From assembly GCF_000021305.1 (NCBI RefSeq), contig NC_011772.1, forward strand, positions 5,120,001-5,184,000: 64,000 nt of DNA, given 5' to 3'. Below the pieces are notes generated by a model. It searched no databases. It had not been told where the DNA came from and was given only the letters and a program-made list of their open reading frames with translations. Shown here one piece after another: positions 42,448 to 52,492 of the stretch (its first letter is position 1; every line of letters starts with the position of its first letter). The DNA comes from Bacillus cereus G9842. Lineage in GTDB: Bacteria; Bacillota; Bacilli; Bacillales; Bacillaceae_G. The position numbers were made by a program, and so were the translations under genes.

Positions 42448-43968
42448 CTATTGTACCACGTTCCCTAAGAAGAAGAAATCTTTCATTAATGGAAAATATT
42501 CATAAAAGAAATTGTACCCAATCATCGGCATAATCCCTAGTATTACAATCGAAATTGCACAAAGACTCATAACAACCTTTATATTTAACGGTAACCGTAT
42601 CCTCTCTTCTGTCTCTCCGGTGCGGAAAAACATTTGTTGTAAAATACGGAAATAATATACGAATGAAACAACTGTCGTACCCATCATAATCGAAGCTAGT
42701 ACGTAATGTGCTGGCTCTACATGAAGCGCGCCTAAAAAGATGTTAATCTTTCCAATGAAGCCAGCCGTCCCTGGTATCCCGGCCAGCGATAAAATAAAGA
42801 TTGTCATCATGATCGCTGCAAATGGTGATTTCTTATATAATCCGGTGAAAATCGTTATATTTTCCTTATCGTTTTGTAAGATTAAGCTGTGGATAATGGC
42901 AAACGCGCCTATATTCATAAGCATGTATGCCAGCATATAAAACCACATGCTATCCAGCGTAAATGGTGATAATGCCACAAGTGGAACGAGCAAATACCCA
43001 GCATGCGCAATACCTGAATAAGCAAATAAACGTTTTATGTTGTATTGTTTTAACGCGACTACATTCCCAACAATCATCGTTATACTTGCTAGCACCGCAA
43101 TATATATACTCATATGCCCATATAAAGATTGCATATCTCCTTGTATTAATACACTTGCAAAAACCATAAGGAACAAACGAATAATGAGTAGGAACCCAGC
43201 AATTTTAGAAATCGTTCCAAGAAAAGCGGTAACAGGTGTAGTCGCTCCTTCATACACATCAGGTGCCCACATATGAAACGGCACTGTGGCAATTTTAAAT
43301 GAGAGACCGACTAGCAATAAAAGAAATGCGAGAGCTAGCAATAACTGAATACCACTAGCGAGCTCCCCAGTGAGTACCTTTTGCATATCTACAATGTTAG
43401 TTGAACCTGTAATACCGTATAAATAACTCATTCCGAAGAGCGTGATCGCCGTTCCAATTCCTCCGCTAATGACATATTTCATTGCCGCTTCATTTGATGC
43501 ACGGTTCTTTTTTCGTATTCCGACTAAAATATAAGAAGAAAGTGAAAGTAACTCTAAACCAACGAAAAGGGTGATAAAGTCAACACTAGAAGCCATGAAC
43601 ATCGCGCCAAGGAGTGCCATTAAAAATAAGTAATAATATTCGCCCTTATCTTCAATCGGATTCTTCTTATCATCGCTCATTGCGATGCATAAAATGAGAG
43701 CTGAGGCGCCTAATAACAACGTTTTAAACCCTTTTGAAAATCCATCTAACACAAACGATCCATTTAAAATATCTCCAGCTGGTTCGCTATATAGCGTAAT
43801 TAATGAAACAATTGCTAATACGATGGCAGCGATCGCACCAAGAGCTACATATCTATGGTTCAGCTTAAAAAACAAATCACATATGGAAAGAAGGATGGCG
43901 GCCCCGAGAATAATGAATTCTGGCACCATTAGATGCCACGATAAGCTAAGTAACGTATTCATATCCAT
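42448..43968 (-). CDS. nuoN: NADH-quinone oxidoreductase subunit N
   Basis: A 506-residue antiporter-like membrane subunit of complex I with about 14 helices. The conserved proton-channel core is visible: a Glu in GLELLSLSSYILVG, Lys in MKYVISGGIGTAITLFG, and Lys in MIVGNVVALKQYNIKRLFAYSGIAHAGY. It translocates protons as part of the membrane arm. It is the last gene of the operon, 1 base after nuoM, and is followed by the terminator. Confidence 0.95.
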   Translation of the reverse strand: MDMNTLLSLSWHLMVPEFIILGAAILLSICDLFFKLNHRYVALGAIAAIVLAIVSLITLYSEPAGDILNGSFVLDGFSKGFKTLLLGASALILCIAMSDDKKNPIEDKGEYYYLFLMALLGAMFMASSVDFITLFVGLELLSLSSYILVGIRKKNRASNEAAMKYVISGGIGTAITLFGMSYLYGITGSTNIVDMQKVLTGELASGIQLLLALAFLLLLVGLSFKIATVPFHMWAPDVYEGATTPVTAFLGTISKIAGFLLIIRLFLMVFASVLIQGDMQSLYGHMSIYIAVLASITMIVGNVVALKQYNIKRLFAYSGIAHAGYLLVPLVALSPFTLDSMWFYMLAYMLMNIGAFAIIHSLILQNDKENITIFTGLYKKSPFAAIMMTIFILSLAGIPGTAGFIGKINIFLGALHVEPAHYVLASIMMGTTVVSFVYYFRILQQMFFRTGETEERIRLPLNIKVVMSLCAISIVILGIMPMIGYNFFYEYFPLMKDFFFLGNVVQ

Positions 43969-43969
43969 C

Positions 43970-45472
43970 CTACTTCACCCCCAATGTTTTCAATGTATTT
44001 TGAAGCGGATCCCCTAGTATCTCTGGCATAACCCCAATTGCAATAATACAAAAGATAAGTAGTAAAACAGGGACGTACTCCCATCCGTGTATATCAGATT
44101 TTGCTTCCCATTCTTTCTTTCCAAATGTCACTTGAAGTGTCGCTCTTAATACGTATACAGCGGTTAAAATGATGCCAATCACACCGACTGCAGCAATGAC
44201 GGGCTCTCCTTGAAATAAACCGAGAAAGGCAAGAAATTCACTAACAAACCCAGACATCCCTGGTAATCCAAGTGATGCCATTCCTCCTGCTAAAAAGAAT
44301 CCGCTAAGTATCGGTACACTTTTCGCAAGTCCGCCTAGCACCGTAATATCCGAAGTTCCAAATCGTTGTTCTATAACACCTAGCAAGAAGAAGAGCAAGG
44401 CTGCAATTAAACCATGTGATACAACTTGGAATAGCGCTCCTTGTGTACCAGGTGCATTAAGTGACGCAAGTCCCATTAATACAATTCCCATATGCGAAAT
44501 ACTAGAGTAAGCGAGTACTTTCCTAAAGTCCGTTTGGATGAGCGCTAAAAAGGCACCGTATAATAAATTAATTACGCCTAATATCGCAATTAGCGTTGCA
44601 ACATCGTGAAAATATTCCGGGAATAACCCTTTCCCGAAGCGAATAATACCGTACGCTCCAATCTTTAACAAAACACCCGCATGAAGCATAACTACAGCTG
44701 GATGCGCTTCTATGTGTACATTGACCATCCAGCGGTGCAACGGAAAAACAGGTAGTTTAATTGCAAAGGCAATCATTATGGCAATAAATACACCAAGCTG
44801 CAAGCTACTTGGGATGACGAGTTCTCCCCCTGCGCTTACGCTTCTTAATATCTCTTTCAGCTCCACAATATTTGTTGTACCTGTTTTCGCGAACAAAATT
44901 GAGAAAACAATGAGCAAAATAGCTGAGCCAATACCGTTATATATTAAATAACTATAAGCAGCCTTTTCACTCGACAATTTTCCCCACTTCCCAATTAATA
45001 AGAACATGGGTGGCAACGTAATTTCAAAGAAGATAAAAAACAACATTAAATTTTGAGCAGCAAAGACGCCGAGCATCCCTATTTCTAGCATGAGTAACAG
45101 CATATAAAATGCTTTTAAATTGCTTTTAATAGAAAAGGCTGCAATTGCTGCAAGCATCGCTAGAAGAGCCGTCAGTACCATCATGACAAGCGACAAACCA
45201 TCAATACCGAGCTCGTAATAAATAGAAAACCACCTTTTATCCACCGCTGTAAAATCTCCGAACTTAATCCATTTCACCTTTTCATCAAATAGTGACAAGC
45301 TCTTTCCAGAAGCATATGTACAAGCGAGGACGATGGCGATTCCAAATGGAAGTGCCGTCCCAAATAAGCCAAGCGCCCGCACTGTACGCAATTCCTTTTT
45401 CGGTGTTAATACAAGCAATAAAATTCCTAAAAGCGGGGAAAAAATGAAGAACGTTAACAACAAATCATTCAT
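43970..45472 (-). CDS. nuoM: NADH-quinone oxidoreductase subunit M
   Basis: A 500-residue antiporter-like subunit with 14 helices: FFIFFEITLPPMFLLIG carries the conserved helix-5 Glu, FAIKLPVFPLHRWMVNVHIEAHPAVVMLHAGVLLKIG the helix-7/8 Lys and His, and LIQTDFRKVLAYSSISHMG the helix-12 region. The start overlaps the nuoL stop by 4 bases (ATGA). It forms one of three proton channels in the complex I membrane arm. Confidence 0.96.
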   Translation of the reverse strand: MNDLLLTFFIFSPLLGILLLVLTPKKELRTVRALGLFGTALPFGIAIVLACTYASGKSLSLFDEKVKWIKFGDFTAVDKRWFSIYYELGIDGLSLVMMVLTALLAMLAAIAAFSIKSNLKAFYMLLLMLEIGMLGVFAAQNLMLFFIFFEITLPPMFLLIGKWGKLSSEKAAYSYLIYNGIGSAILLIVFSILFAKTGTTNIVELKEILRSVSAGGELVIPSSLQLGVFIAIMIAFAIKLPVFPLHRWMVNVHIEAHPAVVMLHAGVLLKIGAYGIIRFGKGLFPEYFHDVATLIAILGVINLLYGAFLALIQTDFRKVLAYSSISHMGIVLMGLASLNAPGTQGALFQVVSHGLIAALLFFLLGVIEQRFGTSDITVLGGLAKSVPILSGFFLAGGMASLGLPGMSGFVSEFLAFLGLFQGEPVIAAVGVIGIILTAVYVLRATLQVTFGKKEWEAKSDIHGWEYVPVLLLIFCIIAIGVMPEILGDPLQNTLKTLGVK

Positions 45473-47331
45473 CGTAAATCCCCTCCCGTATAGAGCAAAA
45501 TAATGACGAGTACAGCGAGCGAAACCGCCGTTACAGTACCGTACACTTGTACATTCCCGTTTTGAAGTTTCGAGCCAAGGTTACTTGTGCCTTTAACTAC
45601 ACTTGCAATTAAAACTGCAATTCCTTCGACTACATACACTTCAAATAAGCGAAGCACACGAGCGATTCCTTTCGTAATAGGGATCACCGTCATGTTGTAT
45701 AGTTCATCCACATAATATTTTTCTTTCAAAAGATTATAAAGCGAGGTTCCCGTACCCCCAGCCCACTCTCTAGAAATTGATTTCTTGCCATATATGGAAT
45801 ATGCAAGAGCGATTCCCGCAAATGAAACGAGCGTCGCAACAATCATAATCCAAACTGGTCCATGCGCTTCTTCAACCTTAAACCCTACATCTTTCGTCAA
45901 CCAATCTCCGAGAAACGTCCCAAACCATGGTGTATTTATATATCCTGCCACTACTGCGAGAACGCCGAGAACAATCATTGGATACGTCATAATGCGGGGC
46001 GACTCATGCACATCTTCCTTCGTCTTCGCTTCCCCAATAAAGACAAGGAAGTATAGACGAAACATGTAAAATGCCGTTAAGAATGCCGCAAGTACTGCTA
46101 ATACGAATAAAAAGTAATTACCATTCATCCAAGTCGCAGCCAAAATTTCATCTTTACTAAAGAACCCAGAAAGGAGTGGAACCCCACTAATTGCAAGTGT
46201 ACCTATCAAAAATAGCGTACCAGTTACTTTCATCTTCTTCTGTAAACCGCCCATTTTGTTAATGTTTTGCGTATGCACGGCATGAATTACACTTCCTGCT
46301 GCCAAAAATAGTAGTGCTTTAAAAAAAGCATGTGTCGTCAAATGGAATATACCAGCTACATAACCAGCAGAACCTAACGCGAGCATCATATACCCGAGCT
46401 GGCTAACTGTAGAATAAGCAAGTACTCTCTTTATATCTGTTTGTACAAGGCCGATAGAGGCCGCAAAGATTGCAGTGAAAGCTCCGACAATTGCCACTGT
46501 CTGCATCGCTACCGCACTTGCCGAAAATAATGGAAACATCGTCGCTACTAAATATACGCCCGCTGCAACCATCGTCGCCGCGTGAATAAGTGCCGACACG
46601 GGCGTTGGCCCCTCCATTGCATCTGGCAACCACGTGTGAAGCGGGAACTGACCTGATTTCCCCATCGCCCCGATAAAAATTAATATCGCCGTTATTGTAA
46701 TCATGTAAGGAGGTAGATCCCCTGTATAAATCGCCCTAAATATTGCGTCATATTCAAAACTACCTGCGTACCAAAAAATTAAAATCATCCCGATAAATAA
46801 ACCAACATCCCCAATACGGGTCATAATAAAAGCCTTTTTTGCAGCAGTCTTCGCTTCTTCTTTAAAGAAATAAAAACCGATAAGTAAAAATGAGCCAAGG
46901 CCAACTAATTCCCAAAATATATAAAGCTGTAATAAATTCGTTGATATAACAAGCCCTAACATCGCAAATGTAAAGAGTCCTAAATATGCGTAAAAGGTTG
47001 GTAATCGTTCATCACCTTTCATATAACCTTTCGAATACACATGTACAAGCAGACTCACAAGCGTAACGATAAACAACATTAAAGCTCCTAATGCAGTCAC
47101 TTCAAAGCCAAATGATATATCCACATCTCCAGCTCTAAGCCACACCCACTTATGCTTCACGCTTGCTTCTGAAAATCTTTCTATTAACACAAGTACCGCA
47201 AGTATAAAGGAGAGAAAGACGAAAAAAATACTAAGTACACTGCTTCCTTCTCTAATTTTCTTCCCGAATATAATAAGTAACAAAAACGAAACGAGTGGGA
47301 AAAGCGGTATGAGCCATGCATAATCGATCAT
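45469..47331 (-). CDS. nuoL: NADH-quinone oxidoreductase subunit L
   Basis: A 620-residue distal membrane subunit. It has the antiporter core (FWELVGLGSFLLIGFYFF; GKSGQFPLHTWLPDAMEGPTP; GLVQTDIKRVLAYSTVSQLGYM) and the long C-terminal amphipathic extension typical of NuoL (residues about 500-620). Length is normal. It translocates protons at the tip of the membrane arm. The gene lies 30 bases after nuoK and overlaps nuoM. Confidence 0.96.
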   Translation of the reverse strand: MIDYAWLIPLFPLVSFLLLIIFGKKIREGSSVLSIFFVFLSFILAVLVLIERFSEASVKHKWVWLRAGDVDISFGFEVTALGALMLFIVTLVSLLVHVYSKGYMKGDERLPTFYAYLGLFTFAMLGLVISTNLLQLYIFWELVGLGSFLLIGFYFFKEEAKTAAKKAFIMTRIGDVGLFIGMILIFWYAGSFEYDAIFRAIYTGDLPPYMITITAILIFIGAMGKSGQFPLHTWLPDAMEGPTPVSALIHAATMVAAGVYLVATMFPLFSASAVAMQTVAIVGAFTAIFAASIGLVQTDIKRVLAYSTVSQLGYMMLALGSAGYVAGIFHLTTHAFFKALLFLAAGSVIHAVHTQNINKMGGLQKKMKVTGTLFLIGTLAISGVPLLSGFFSKDEILAATWMNGNYFLFVLAVLAAFLTAFYMFRLYFLVFIGEAKTKEDVHESPRIMTYPMIVLGVLAVVAGYINTPWFGTFLGDWLTKDVGFKVEEAHGPVWIMIVATLVSFAGIALAYSIYGKKSISREWAGGTGTSLYNLLKEKYYVDELYNMTVIPITKGIARVLRLFEVYVVEGIAVLIASVVKGTSNLGSKLQNGNVQVYGTVTAVSLAVLVIILLYTGGDLR

Positions 47332-47361
47332 TGTTTCCTTCCCCCTTTTTCGGTCACAATG

Positions 47362-47676
47362 CTATCCTTTGAGCGTATCCATTTCATCCACCTGAACTGT
47401 CGTACGATTACGATATAAAGCAATTAAAATAGCGAGTCCTACCGCCGCTTCCGCTGCCGCTACAGCCATCGTAAACAGTGAGAAAATTTGACCTGTTAAA
47501 TTCGGAAATAAGCCTAATTTACTAAACGCCACTAAGTTTAAATTAGCAGCATTTAGCATTAATTCGATACAAACTAATACGATTACTGTATTCCGCTTTG
47601 TTAAAGCTCCAAATAGGCCGATGCAAAACAAAATAATCGCAAGTGTTAAATATGCAGAAGCCGGAACGCTACTCAT
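47362..47676 (-). CDS. nuoK: NADH-quinone oxidoreductase subunit K
   Basis: A 104-residue subunit with three helices; the two conserved membrane glutamates are in [15 protein letters not shown] and [16 protein letters not shown] start at ATG 47676 ([11 protein letters not shown]), which has AGAGGAGG upstream and overlaps the nuoJ end by 8 bases; the open frame continues 16 codons upstream inside nuoJ without support. It forms the E-channel part of proton transfer next to NuoJ. Confidence 0.94.
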   Translation of the reverse strand: MSSVPASAYLTLAIILFCIGLFGALTKRNTVIVLVCIELMLNAANLNLVAFSKLGLFPNLTGQIFSLFTMAVAAAEAAVGLAILIALYRNRTTVQVDEMDTLKG

Positions 47677-48193
47677 TGGAATCCTCCTCTTTCTCGTCCT
47701 TTTTCGCAAGTATAATCGCGCCAACGAGTGCTACAAGTAAAATAACTGAAGTTAGTTCAAATGGGATAATATATTTTGAATAGAGAAGCGTACCGATTTG
47801 AAGTGTGTTGTTTTCATGGAGAGGTAAACTTCCTTGTGTGCTCTCATTTGCAAAATCAATATTATTAACAGCGAAATACATAACCGCTCCAAATGCTACA
47901 ACCGCAAAGAAGATAATCCATTTTCGAAGAGTAAGACGCGATTCATTTTCCGCGTTATGTTTCGTTAACATAATGCCGAAAATCATAATAATTGTGATTG
48001 CACCAGAGTAAAGTAAAATTTGTGCAACGCCTATAAATTCGGCTGATAAAAGAAAATACAAACCTGCAATGCTGAGAAATGTTAGAACGAGAGCTAGCAT
48101 CATGTGCATAACTTTCGTTAAGTTCAACATAAGAACACCGCCGATAATTGCAGTCAAGGATAGTATAAAGAATGCTACAAACTCGCCATTCAT
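47669..48193 (-). CDS. nuoJ: NADH-quinone oxidoreductase subunit J
   Basis: A 174-residue subunit with five helices ([96 protein letters not shown]). The [14 protein letters not shown] helix contains the pi-bulge region important for coupling. The start overlaps the nuoI stop by 4 bases (ATGA). Confidence 0.94.
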   Translation of the reverse strand: MNGEFVAFFILSLTAIIGGVLMLNLTKVMHMMLALVLTFLSIAGLYFLLSAEFIGVAQILLYSGAITIIMIFGIMLTKHNAENESRLTLRKWIIFFAVVAFGAVMYFAVNNIDFANESTQGSLPLHENNTLQIGTLLYSKYIIPFELTSVILLVALVGAIILAKKDEKEEDSNE

Positions 48194-48609
48194 GCCTTAT
48201 TCTCCTTCCTGACGTTTTCGTCGTTTTCGTCAAGCCACTGCAAATTTTTAAATAAGTCATCACGTGAATATTCCGCGAGCTCAAAGTTATTTGTCATGAC
48301 AATCGCCTCTGTCGGACAAACTTCTGTACATAAATCACAAAGAATACAAATTTCAAAATTAATATCATACGTGTCGATAATTTTTCCTTTTTTCGTAGGA
48401 TCCGGATGTTTCTTTCCTGTTAACTGAATACAGTCTGTCGGACAAATGTTAGAGCATTGATTACAAACAATACATTTCTCCGGATAGAATTTTTGAATCC
48501 CCCGAAAACGGTCTGGCAACGGCAACGGTTGATTTGGATAATCATACGTTACCTTCTTCTTGCTCAAATTACTTAGTGTATATTTTAATCCTTTAAATAG
48601 TCCCTTCAT
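48190..48609 (-). CDS. nuoI: NADH-quinone oxidoreductase subunit I, 2[4Fe-4S]
   Basis: A 139-residue ferredoxin-like subunit of the peripheral arm. Two CxxCxxCxxxCP motifs are seen: CIVCNQCSNICP (Cys46, 49, 52, 56) and CILCDLCTEVCP (Cys88, 91, 94, 98), binding clusters N6a and N6b that pass electrons to NuoB. Because NuoE, F and G are missing from the operon, NuoI may be the electron entry point, receiving electrons from a ferredoxin or another donor; this is inference. Confidence 0.95.
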   Translation of the reverse strand: MKGLFKGLKYTLSNLSKKKVTYDYPNQPLPLPDRFRGIQKFYPEKCIVCNQCSNICPTDCIQLTGKKHPDPTKKGKIIDTYDINFEICILCDLCTEVCPTEAIVMTNNFELAEYSRDDLFKNLQWLDENDENVRKENKA

Positions 48610-48634
48610 CTCTTACTGGCACCCCCCTCATAGA

Positions 48635-49636
48635 TTAGAAGAATAACTCCTTAATCAATGCCGTTAAGAAAATATTTGCAAGTGCAATCGGCAATAATAC
48701 TTTCCATCCAAACTCCATTAACTGGTCACCTCTTATACGCGGGAACGTAACGCGGAACCAAATTAATAGAAAGACTACACTGCTAAATTTCAAAGCAAAC
48801 CATACGGCACCTGGGATAAATCCAAGAAACATGACTGGATTCCATCCGCCTAAAAAGAGCACTGTAATTAACGATGCCATCCCGAAGAAATATACGTACT
48901 CTGAAAGCATGAAAAACGCCCAGCGAAAACCTGAGTATTCCGTATGATATCCAGAAACAAGTTCTGACTCCGCTTCTGGCAAATCGAATGGCGTCCGATT
49001 TAACTCTGCAACTGCTGCAATTAAGAAAACGACGAAGCCAATTGGCTGCACGAAAATGTACCAAACCTTCTCCTGCGCCGCTACAATCTCATTTAAATTC
49101 AGGCTACCAGCTAACAACACGATACCAATTACACTCATTACGAGCGGAATCTCATAAGAAATCATTTGCGCCGCCGCACGCATCCCTCCTAAAAGGGAAT
49201 ATTTATTATTCGATGCCCATCCCCCAGTTACAACACCTATCGTCGTAATACCGGAAACAGCGATATAATAAAGTAGCCCGACTCCAATATCGGCAAATTG
49301 AAATTTATCAGTGAACGGGATAACTGCCAGCACCATAAATGCTGGCGCAAATGCAATGACAGGCGCTAATATAAACAGTGGTTTATCTGCTGCTTTCGGA
49401 ATACTATCTTCTTTCAATAATAGTTTTAAAACATCAGCTACCGTTTGCAGTAAACCGAATCGGCCTCCAACCTGGTTTGGTCCAATCCGCCCTTGCATAA
49501 ACCCCATCACTTTCCGTTCTGCCAAAATTCCATATGTAACGAAGCCAAGGACTGCAAATAGTAGAAGCACCGCTAATCCGAAAAAAATGAAGAAATTCGT
49601 CCAGCTTGAAGGTGATTGTAAGAGCGTCTCAATCAT
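48635..49636 (-). CDS. nuoH: NADH-quinone oxidoreductase subunit H
   Basis: A 333-residue membrane subunit with about eight helices that forms the quinone chamber with NuoB and NuoD. Conserved features: AERKVMGFMQGRIGPNQVG, ADVLKLLLKE, the LNRTPFDLPEAESELVSGYHTEYSG loop (acidic residues near quinone), and RVTFPRIRGDQLM. The start shares one base with the nuoD stop (TAATG). Confidence 0.96.
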   Translation of the reverse strand: MIETLLQSPSSWTNFFIFFGLAVLLLFAVLGFVTYGILAERKVMGFMQGRIGPNQVGGRFGLLQTVADVLKLLLKEDSIPKAADKPLFILAPVIAFAPAFMVLAVIPFTDKFQFADIGVGLLYYIAVSGITTIGVVTGGWASNNKYSLLGGMRAAAQMISYEIPLVMSVIGIVLLAGSLNLNEIVAAQEKVWYIFVQPIGFVVFLIAAVAELNRTPFDLPEAESELVSGYHTEYSGFRWAFFMLSEYVYFFGMASLITVLFLGGWNPVMFLGFIPGAVWFALKFSSVVFLLIWFRVTFPRIRGDQLMEFGWKVLLPIALANIFLTALIKELFF

Positions 49637-50736
49637 TAGCCATCAACCTCCCCAAGTACAATATCAACTCCACCTAAAATCGTAATTAAATTAGCGATGT
49701 TTTCACCTTTCAATAACTTCGGTAAAATTTGCAAGTTATAAAAAGATGGCCTACGAAACTTCAAACGGTACGGCTCTTTCTTTCCGTCACTAGCGATGTA
49801 ACAACCAATCTCTCCGCGCGGCGATTCGATACGTACAAACGCTTCTCCCTTAGGTGCCTTAATAATTTTCGGTACTTTTGCCAGCACTGCTCCATCTTTT
49901 GGGAACTGCTGAACTGCTTGCTCAACAATCTTTAAAGACTCCTCGATTTCTTGCATTCGGCAAACGTAGCGATCCCAAGCATCTCCCACGCTTCCAACAG
50001 GAATATCAAAATCAAAACGATCATAAATCGAATACGGCTCGTCTTTGCGAAGATCCCAGTTTACTCCAGTGCACCGCAAATTTGCTCCGCTTAAAGAATA
50101 CGAAATCGCTTCTTCCGCGCTATATATACCAACGCCTTTCACACGATTTAAGAAAATCTCATTACCGCTAACAAGATCATGATAACCTGCCAATTGCTCT
50201 CTCATATACGGAACAAACTCTTCCACCTTTTCAATCCAACCATCTGGCGCATCCCACTTCACACCGCCAACTCTCATATAGTTAAAAGTAAGCCGTGCCC
50301 CGCATAATTCATTTAATAAATTTATAATCATCTCTCGTTCACGAAACGCGTACAAAAACGGGCTGACCGCTCCTATATCAAGAAGATTCGTCCCCCACCA
50401 AACGAGATGGCTTGCAATTCTCCCTAGCTCCATCGCAAGTACTCGCAAGTATTCGGCACGCTCCGGAATTTCAAGTCCCATCATCGTCTCTACAGCATGG
50501 CAAATGACGTAATTATTCGTCATGGCTGATAAATAGTCCATTCGATCTGTATAAGGGATAATTTGCGTATACTGTAAGCTCTCAGCGATTTTTTCCGTCC
50601 CGCGATGCAAATACCCAATAACCGGTGTAGCTTCTCTAATAATTTCCCCGTCAATCTTAATTACGAGCCTGAACACACCATGTGTACTCGGATGCTGAGG
50701 TCCTACATTCAAAAGCATCTCTTCCGTACGGATCAT
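49636..50736 (-). CDS. nuoD: NADH-quinone oxidoreductase subunit D
   Basis: A 366-residue 49-kDa-type subunit related to [NiFe]-hydrogenase large subunits. GPQHPSTHGVFRLVIKIDGE with the quinone-binding His near the N-terminus, GYLHRGTEKIAE, and RIESPRGEIGCYI are intact. Hydrogenase cysteines are absent, as expected. It forms the quinone site with NuoB. It is separate from nuoC, unlike the NuoCD fusion of E. coli. Confidence 0.96.
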   Translation of the reverse strand: MIRTEEMLLNVGPQHPSTHGVFRLVIKIDGEIIREATPVIGYLHRGTEKIAESLQYTQIIPYTDRMDYLSAMTNNYVICHAVETMMGLEIPERAEYLRVLAMELGRIASHLVWWGTNLLDIGAVSPFLYAFREREMIINLLNELCGARLTFNYMRVGGVKWDAPDGWIEKVEEFVPYMREQLAGYHDLVSGNEIFLNRVKGVGIYSAEEAISYSLSGANLRCTGVNWDLRKDEPYSIYDRFDFDIPVGSVGDAWDRYVCRMQEIEESLKIVEQAVQQFPKDGAVLAKVPKIIKAPKGEAFVRIESPRGEIGCYIASDGKKEPYRLKFRRPSFYNLQILPKLLKGENIANLITILGGVDIVLGEVDG

Positions 50737-50738
50737 AG

Positions 50739-51977
50739 CTACACCTCCACATCATACGGTTCATAGTCTTTTCTAAGCGGATGTCCTACCCAATCATCTG
50801 GCATTAAAATACGCGTTAAATTCGGATGCCCTTTAAATACAATGCCGAGCAAATCGTATGCTTCTCGCTCCGGCCAGTCAGCCCCTTTCCAAAGCGCTGT
50901 CACAGATTCAACTTGCGGTTCTTCCCGGTCTAGCTTTACCTTCACCGCTACCGATTGTTTCTTACCATATGAAAACAAATGAACATATACTTCCATATGT
51001 GTCACAAAATCCGTCGCATGTAGCTCTGACATGTAATCAAAAGCAAGTCCTTCATGGAATCGCAGTGACTCCATCACTTCATAATATTTTTCGGGATCCA
51101 CCACAAGAGTCGGCACATCCTTTGACAGTTTATTAATGTAGGAATCTACTAATGCACCCTCTCCTACCTTCTCCCTAATAGCCTCAACATACTGATTTAA
51201 ATACGGCTGATTTACGGACGTTTCTTCCCGCTTCGGCTCATCCTCTTTCTTACCTTCAGCTCCCTTTGTCTTCGCTCTTGCAGCCGCTGCTGCTTTCGCT
51301 TTTGCTGCTGCAATTGCCTTTGCCTTTTCATCTCCCGAATCCCCATCACCTTGCGAAGCTTTCTGCTTCGCTAATGCTGCCGCTTTTGCCTTGGCTGCTG
51401 CCACCGCCTTTGCCTTTGCTTTCGCTTTTTCTTCTTCCGTTACTTCTTCTGTTCCTTCTCTTTTCTGCTTCGCTAACGCCGCCGCTTTTGCTTTTGCTGC
51501 TGCCGCTGCCTTTGCCTTTGCTTTCGCTTTTTCTTCTTCCGTTACCTCTTCTGTTCCTTCTCTTTTCTGCTTCGCTAACGCCGCCGCTTTTGCTTTTGCT
51601 GCTACCGCTGCCTTTGCCTTTGCTTTTTCTTCTTCCGTTACTTCTTCTGTTCCTTCTCTTTTCTGCTTCGCTAACGCCGCCGCTTTTGCTTTTGCTGCCG
51701 CTGCTGCTGCCTTTGCTTTCGCTTTTTCTTCTTCCGTTACCTCTTCTGTTCCTTCTCTTTTCTGCTTCGCTAACACCGCCGCTTCTGCACGTCGTTTTGC
51801 TTCTTCTATAGTAATATCATTATTTTTTGGTAGCGCTTTCTCTTTTTCTTGATTTTCTGCCTCCAGCTCACTTATTTCCGCCTCTTGTTTCGCTACAAGG
51901 CGTTTTCTCGCTTCTTCTTTTGCACGCCTAGCTGCTTCTTTTTTCAGATCCTCTAAGTCTTTGTTTGGATTACTCAT
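50739..51977 (-). CDS. nuoC: NADH-quinone oxidoreductase subunit C with long repeat extension
   Basis: A 412-residue protein of which only residues about 262-412 are the usual 30-kDa NuoC domain ([50 protein letters not shown]). The first 260 residues are a highly charged extension: a Glu/Lys-rich coiled-coil-like start and four or five tandem copies of a unit containing [17 protein letters not shown]. Typical NuoC is about 150-200 residues. The extension has no known function. The start overlaps nuoB by 4 bases. Confidence 0.94.
   Translation of the reverse strand: MSNPNKDLEDLKKEAARRAKEEARKRLVAKQEAEISELEAENQEKEKALPKNNDITIEEAKRRAEAAVLAKQKREGTEEVTEEEKAKAKAAAAAAKAKAAALAKQKREGTEEVTEEEKAKAKAAVAAKAKAAALAKQKREGTEEVTEEEKAKAKAKAAAAAKAKAAALAKQKREGTEEVTEEEKAKAKAKAVAAAKAKAAALAKQKASQGDGDSGDEKAKAIAAAKAKAAAAARAKTKGAEGKKEDEPKREETSVNQPYLNQYVEAIREKVGEGALVDSYINKLSKDVPTLVVDPEKYYEVMESLRFHEGLAFDYMSELHATDFVTHMEVYVHLFSYGKKQSVAVKVKLDREEPQVESVTALWKGADWPEREAYDLLGIVFKGHPNLTRILMPDDWVGHPLRKDYEPYDVEV
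51361..51800. repeat. In-frame tandem repeat in nuoC (about 96-102 bp units)
   Basis: The plus-strand anchor TTCTGCTTCGCTAA recurs at 51361, 51463, 51565, 51661 and 51760, giving unit lengths of 102, 102, 96 and 99 bp, all multiples of three. It encodes the repeated alanine/lysine stretch plus [11 protein letters not shown]. Copy number is likely to vary between strains by slippage or recombination. Confidence 0.93.
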
Positions 51978-52492
51978 TTATTCGTCACCTGCTTCCCGGT
52001 CTTTGCTTCGTAACGAATTTTTTCTTTTAATTTATTAATTCCATAAATTAATGCAGCCGGATTTGGGGGACAACCAGGAATATACACATCAACTGGTACG
52101 ATTTGGTCTACACCTTTCACAACAGCATATGAATTTACATACGGACCACCTGCTGTCGCACAAGATCCCATCGCAATAACCCATTTCGGTTCGGGCATTT
52201 GATCATATAAGCGCCGAACAATAGGAGCCATCTTCTTCGTTACTGTTCCCGATACAATCATGACGTCCGATTGTCTTGGTGAAGTCCGAAAAAATGACCC
52301 AAATCGATCTAAATCGTAATGTGATGAGCCTACTCCCATCATTTCAATTGCACAGCACGCCAGTCCGAATGTCATTGGCCATAAAGAATTGCTCCTCGCC
52401 CATCCTTTCAACTGCTCCAATGTAGAAAAAAAGATATTTCGTTCTAATTCTACTCGCTCATTTGGATGTAATTCCTCAAAATTTATAACCAT
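51974..52492 (-). CDS. nuoB: NADH-quinone oxidoreductase subunit B
   Basis: A 172-residue subunit carrying the terminal [4Fe-4S] cluster N2. Ligands Cys46, Cys47 (LACCAIEMM), Cys111 (GSCATAGG) and Cys141 (IPGCPPNP) are all present. It hands electrons to quinone at the NuoB/NuoD/NuoH interface. I start at ATG 52492 ([10 protein letters not shown]), with GAAGGTG upstream, overlapping the nuoA end by 10 bases. Confidence 0.96.
   Translation of the reverse strand: MVINFEELHPNERVELERNIFFSTLEQLKGWARSNSLWPMTFGLACCAIEMMGVGSSHYDLDRFGSFFRTSPRQSDVMIVSGTVTKKMAPIVRRLYDQMPEPKWVIAMGSCATAGGPYVNSYAVVKGVDQIVPVDVYIPGCPPNPAALIYGINKLKEKIRYEAKTGKQVTNK

Noticed and set aside
51266..51852. Long plus-strand open frames antisense to nuoC, rich in Leu/Pro or Ala/Phe/Ser
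   Set aside because: They are mirror images of the alanine/lysine repeat in nuoC, lack ribosome-binding sites and their composition is dictated by the repeat.
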